Assembly: GCA_943912755.1 (NCBI GenBank)
Contig: CALTWF010000017.1
Location: 1-64,000, forward strand
Reading direction: 5' to 3'
From: an uncultured Pseudomonas sp.
Lineage (GTDB): Bacteria; Pseudomonadota; Gammaproteobacteria; Pseudomonadales; Pseudomonadaceae
Length of the DNA stretch: 64,000 nucleotides
The notes below the pieces were generated by a model. It worked only from the letters and a program-made list of their open reading frames with translations, was not told where the DNA came from and made no database searches. The position numbers and the translations under genes are program-made. Position 1 is the first letter of the stretch; each line of letters starts with the position of its first letter. This document shows positions 61,990-64,000 of this stretch, piece by piece.

Positions 61990-62598
61990 TCAAAATACAG
62001 AAAAATCCAGGTCCTGATACGCCTTCGCGTCAATCCCCGCGTAACTCAGCAGGGCCGGCAGGTGCAGGGCGAAGCCCTGGAAACTGTGGTCGCCGCCAGC
62101 CTCGATGCGCAGCGCACAGGCCCGGTAGAAGGCCTCGGCACGGCGGTAATCGAGGGTTTCGTCGCCGGTCTGCAGCCACACCTGGTAGCGCGCGGCATCC
62201 AGGGCCGGGGCGACTTCCAGTTCGGCCAGGGCATCGACGTGATCGCGGGTCAGTTCCCAGGTTTCGCCGGTGTAGTGGTTGGTCTGGGTACCCAGGTAGC
62301 CATCGAACAGCTGGTGCGGATTGACCGCCGGGTTGATCAGCAGCGCCTTCAACCCGTGGCGCTCGGCCAGGTGAGTCGCATAGTAGCCGCCGAGGGAACT
62401 ACCGACCAGCAAAGGCCGGCCCAGTTCGGCGATATCGGCCTCCAGTTGCGCGATGGCCTGGCGCGGATGGTGATGCAGCGCCGGCACGCGCAGTTGCCCG
62501 GCCAGGCCGATGCGTTGCATGACCGCCAGCAACTGGCTGGCCTTCATCGAGCTCGGCGCACTGTTCAAACCATGGATGTAAAGGATCGAGCCCGACAT
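61990..62598 (-). CDS. YqiA-family alpha/beta-hydrolase (esterase)
   Basis: A 202-residue hydrolase. ILYIHGLNSAPSS at the start forms the oxyanion region and VGSSLGGYYATHLAE gives the nucleophile serine near 74. Asp and His of the triad are near ETLDYR and GGDHSF. Family members hydrolyse short acyl esters; the physiological substrate is unknown. It lies between cpdA and parE on the same strand. Confidence 0.88.
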   Translation of the reverse strand: MSGSILYIHGLNSAPSSMKASQLLAVMQRIGLAGQLRVPALHHHPRQAIAQLEADIAELGRPLLVGSSLGGYYATHLAERHGLKALLINPAVNPHQLFDGYLGTQTNHYTGETWELTRDHVDALAELEVAPALDAARYQVWLQTGDETLDYRRAEAFYRACALRIEAGGDHSFQGFALHLPALLSYAGIDAKAYQDLDFSVF

Positions 62599-62703
62599 TC
62601 CGCCCCCGGATTTCCCTGGAACGCCCGCGAGTAGCGGGCGCAAAGACGCGCAGTTTAGCCTGATAAGAGGGAAATGATTCAGCTTTAGAGATTGCGCGAT
62701 GCT

Positions 62704-63516
62704 TCAGTAGCCGTTGCCGTAATCCACGCTGAAGGCGAAATCGCTCAAGCGCGAGACCCCGGTCTCCAGCCGCCCGTCTTCATGCAGGGCCAGCCAGCGG
62801 TAGCCGGGGGGGCGCTGTTCGTCGACCTTGAAGTCCTCGCTGCGCGGTTCGAACTGGATGCAGGTGGACGGCGATGCCAGCAAGCGCCGGCCATCCAGTT
62901 GCTGGTCCCATTCCTGGTGGATATGCCCCCAGAGTAACGCCCGCGCCTGTGGATAAGGCTTGATCGCCGCGAACAGCGCCTCGGGATTGCGCAGGCCGAT
63001 GGGCGCCATCCAGGCGCAGTCGATGGAAACCGGCTGATGGTGGAAGCACACCAGGCAATGACGGCCGCCGGCACTGCTCAAGGCGTGGTCGAGCAAGCCC
63101 AGTTGATCGGGGTCGAGACGCCCCGGCACGCTGCCGGGAATCGCCGAGTTGAGCATGATCACCCGCCAGTTGCCGATATCGGTGACCGGTTCCAGCAGGT
63201 CGCTGCCCGCCGCGACCCGCTCCATCGGCAGCGGCTCGTCATGGTTGCCGGCCAGCCAGCGGGTCGGCGCGCCGAGCACGGCGGTCAGGTCACGAAACAG
63301 CTGATAGGAGGCTTCGCTGCCATCCTGGGACAGGTCGCCGGTGGCCAGGACCAGGTCGATCTGCGGCTGCTCGGCCAGCACCTGGTCGATCACCCGTTGC
63401 AGGCTGTCACGGGTATTCATGCCCAGCAGCGAACCCTCGCCATCGGCGAACAGATGACTGTCAGAAAGCTGCACCAGGCGAACCGGGGCACTGGATGCGG
63501 GGGTGGCTTGCGGCAA
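62704..63516 (-). CDS. cpdA: 3',5'-cyclic AMP phosphodiesterase
   Basis: A 270-residue metallophosphoesterase that hydrolyses cAMP and so limits Vfr/CRP signalling. The five metal motifs are visible: LSDSHLF near 20, ATGDLSQDG near 58, AGNHDEP near 94, FHHQP near 158 and GHIHQEW near 197. Its place before parE and after the DUF1249 gene matches P. aeruginosa. Confidence 0.96.
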   Translation of the reverse strand: MPQATPASSAPVRLVQLSDSHLFADGEGSLLGMNTRDSLQRVIDQVLAEQPQIDLVLATGDLSQDGSEASYQLFRDLTAVLGAPTRWLAGNHDEPLPMERVAAGSDLLEPVTDIGNWRVIMLNSAIPGSVPGRLDPDQLGLLDHALSSAGGRHCLVCFHHQPVSIDCAWMAPIGLRNPEALFAAIKPYPQARALLWGHIHQEWDQQLDGRRLLASPSTCIQFEPRSEDFKVDEQRPPGYRWLALHEDGRLETGVSRLSDFAFSVDYGNGY

Positions 63517-63601
63517 AGGGCCGTCTCCTTGTGGGAATCCTGCACGATTATGGTGGGGAAGAATCGGAGGATCAAACCGGGAGCACGACTGCCGTCACAT
63601 T

Positions 63602-64000
63602 TCAGCGAACCGCTTCGAGTTCGTGACCGCAGGCCAGGCAGTGGCTCAGCCACTCGCCGAGAAACAGATTGAGCTGGGCCTTTTCGTCCGGCTGGTGCAT
63701 CGCGGCGTTGGGATAGGGATAGACGCTGCGGAAGCGCCGGGCATGTTCGGCGCTGACCACCTCGGCCATGCGCGCGTCGTGGTAGACCTGCACTTCCAGT
63801 TGCGGCACCGGCAGCCAGGGCAGGCTGTGTTCCTGGCGTACGCGCAGGGTAGTGGTGTACGGGCAGGCCAGCACCACTTCCAGGGTCAGCACGCCGAGCA
63901 TCTGGTCGCCCTGGGTCATGCCGATGCGCCGCGCGCTCAGGGAGGTGCGCATTTCCGGCAGCAGGCGCATCAGGCGGGCATAGTTCGCCTCGCAGGCAGC
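63602..64000 (-). CDS. DUF1249 protein, 3' part (start beyond the right edge)
   Basis: About 133 C-terminal residues are visible. The reading continues upstream of the ATG at 63970 as ACEANYARLMRLLPEM, so the true start lies beyond the window. The family is conserved beside cpdA in Pseudomonas. Conserved parts include VYHDARMAEVVSAEHARRF and a C-terminal LSHCLACGHEL. No function is known. Confidence 0.88.
   Translation of the reverse strand, partial: AACEANYARLMRLLPEMRTSLSARRIGMTQGDQMLGVLTLEVVLACPYTTTLRVRQEHSLPWLPVPQLEVQVYHDARMAEVVSAEHARRFRSVYPYPNAAMHQPDEKAQLNLFLGEWLSHCLACGHELEAVR

Overview
The window is Pseudomonas chromosome. The codon use and high GC fit. The gene order rnr, tRNA-Leu, purA, hisZ, hflC, hflK, hflX, hfq, miaA, mutL, amiB, tsaE, nnr, queG, orn, rsgA, motB, motA, rhdA, psd, serB, parC, parE, cpdA is the conserved Pseudomonas order, and REP-type palindromes sit between several genes. 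It looks like the P. putida / P. fluorescens side of the genus; I cannot name a species.

Region 1 (1-1660): the 5' part of rnr, then two identical tandem tRNA-Leu(CAG) genes with one clear promoter and one terminator.

Region 2 (1700-24830) is accessory DNA inserted in the core order. It starts with a three-gene heme-acquisition locus on the minus strand: a TonB-dependent receptor, a hemophilin-like secreted protein and a Slam-type (type 11 secretion) outer-membrane protein, under a Fur-like box. A PchR-type AraC regulator follows. It is divergent, across a well-formed Fur box, from an eleven-gene plus-strand cluster (8581-24829): O-methyltransferase, FptX/PdtE-like permease, a ThDP-dependent PigD-like protein, a PigE-like fusion of an acyl-thioester reductase and a class III aminotransferase, then a MoeZ-like E1/rhodanese, a JAMM protease, a ThiS-like sulfur carrier ending in Gly-Gly, a double-length CaiB-type CoA-transferase, an AMP ligase, an acyl-CoA dehydrogenase, an MFS exporter and a GH88-like protein. 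The sulfur and acyl half matches the thiocarboxylate siderophore clusters (pdt of pyridine-2,6-bis(thiocarboxylate); qbs of thioquinolobactin). The PigD/PigE pair belongs to prodigiosin-type alkyl-pyrrole synthesis. The combination is the best candidate here for an undescribed system: an iron-repressed, sulfur-containing metallophore built from an acyl chain, an amine and possibly a pyrroline or pyrrole unit. The product is inference.

Region 3 (24830-30040): a gene-free stretch of REP elements, one of them apparently split by a 231-bp MITE-like insertion; an fbpA/fbpB ferric-iron ABC pair without its ATPase; and a chemoreceptor.

Region 4 (30058-64000) is core: purine, histidine and membrane-protease genes, RNA and DNA maintenance (hfq, miaA, mutL, orn, rsgA), wall and energy genes (amiB, psd), flagellar stator (motAB), serine synthesis (serB), topoisomerase IV (parC, parE) and cAMP control (cpdA). 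Accessory items inside it are a TIR-like protein lacking the usual catalytic glutamate and an OAA-family high-mannose lectin.
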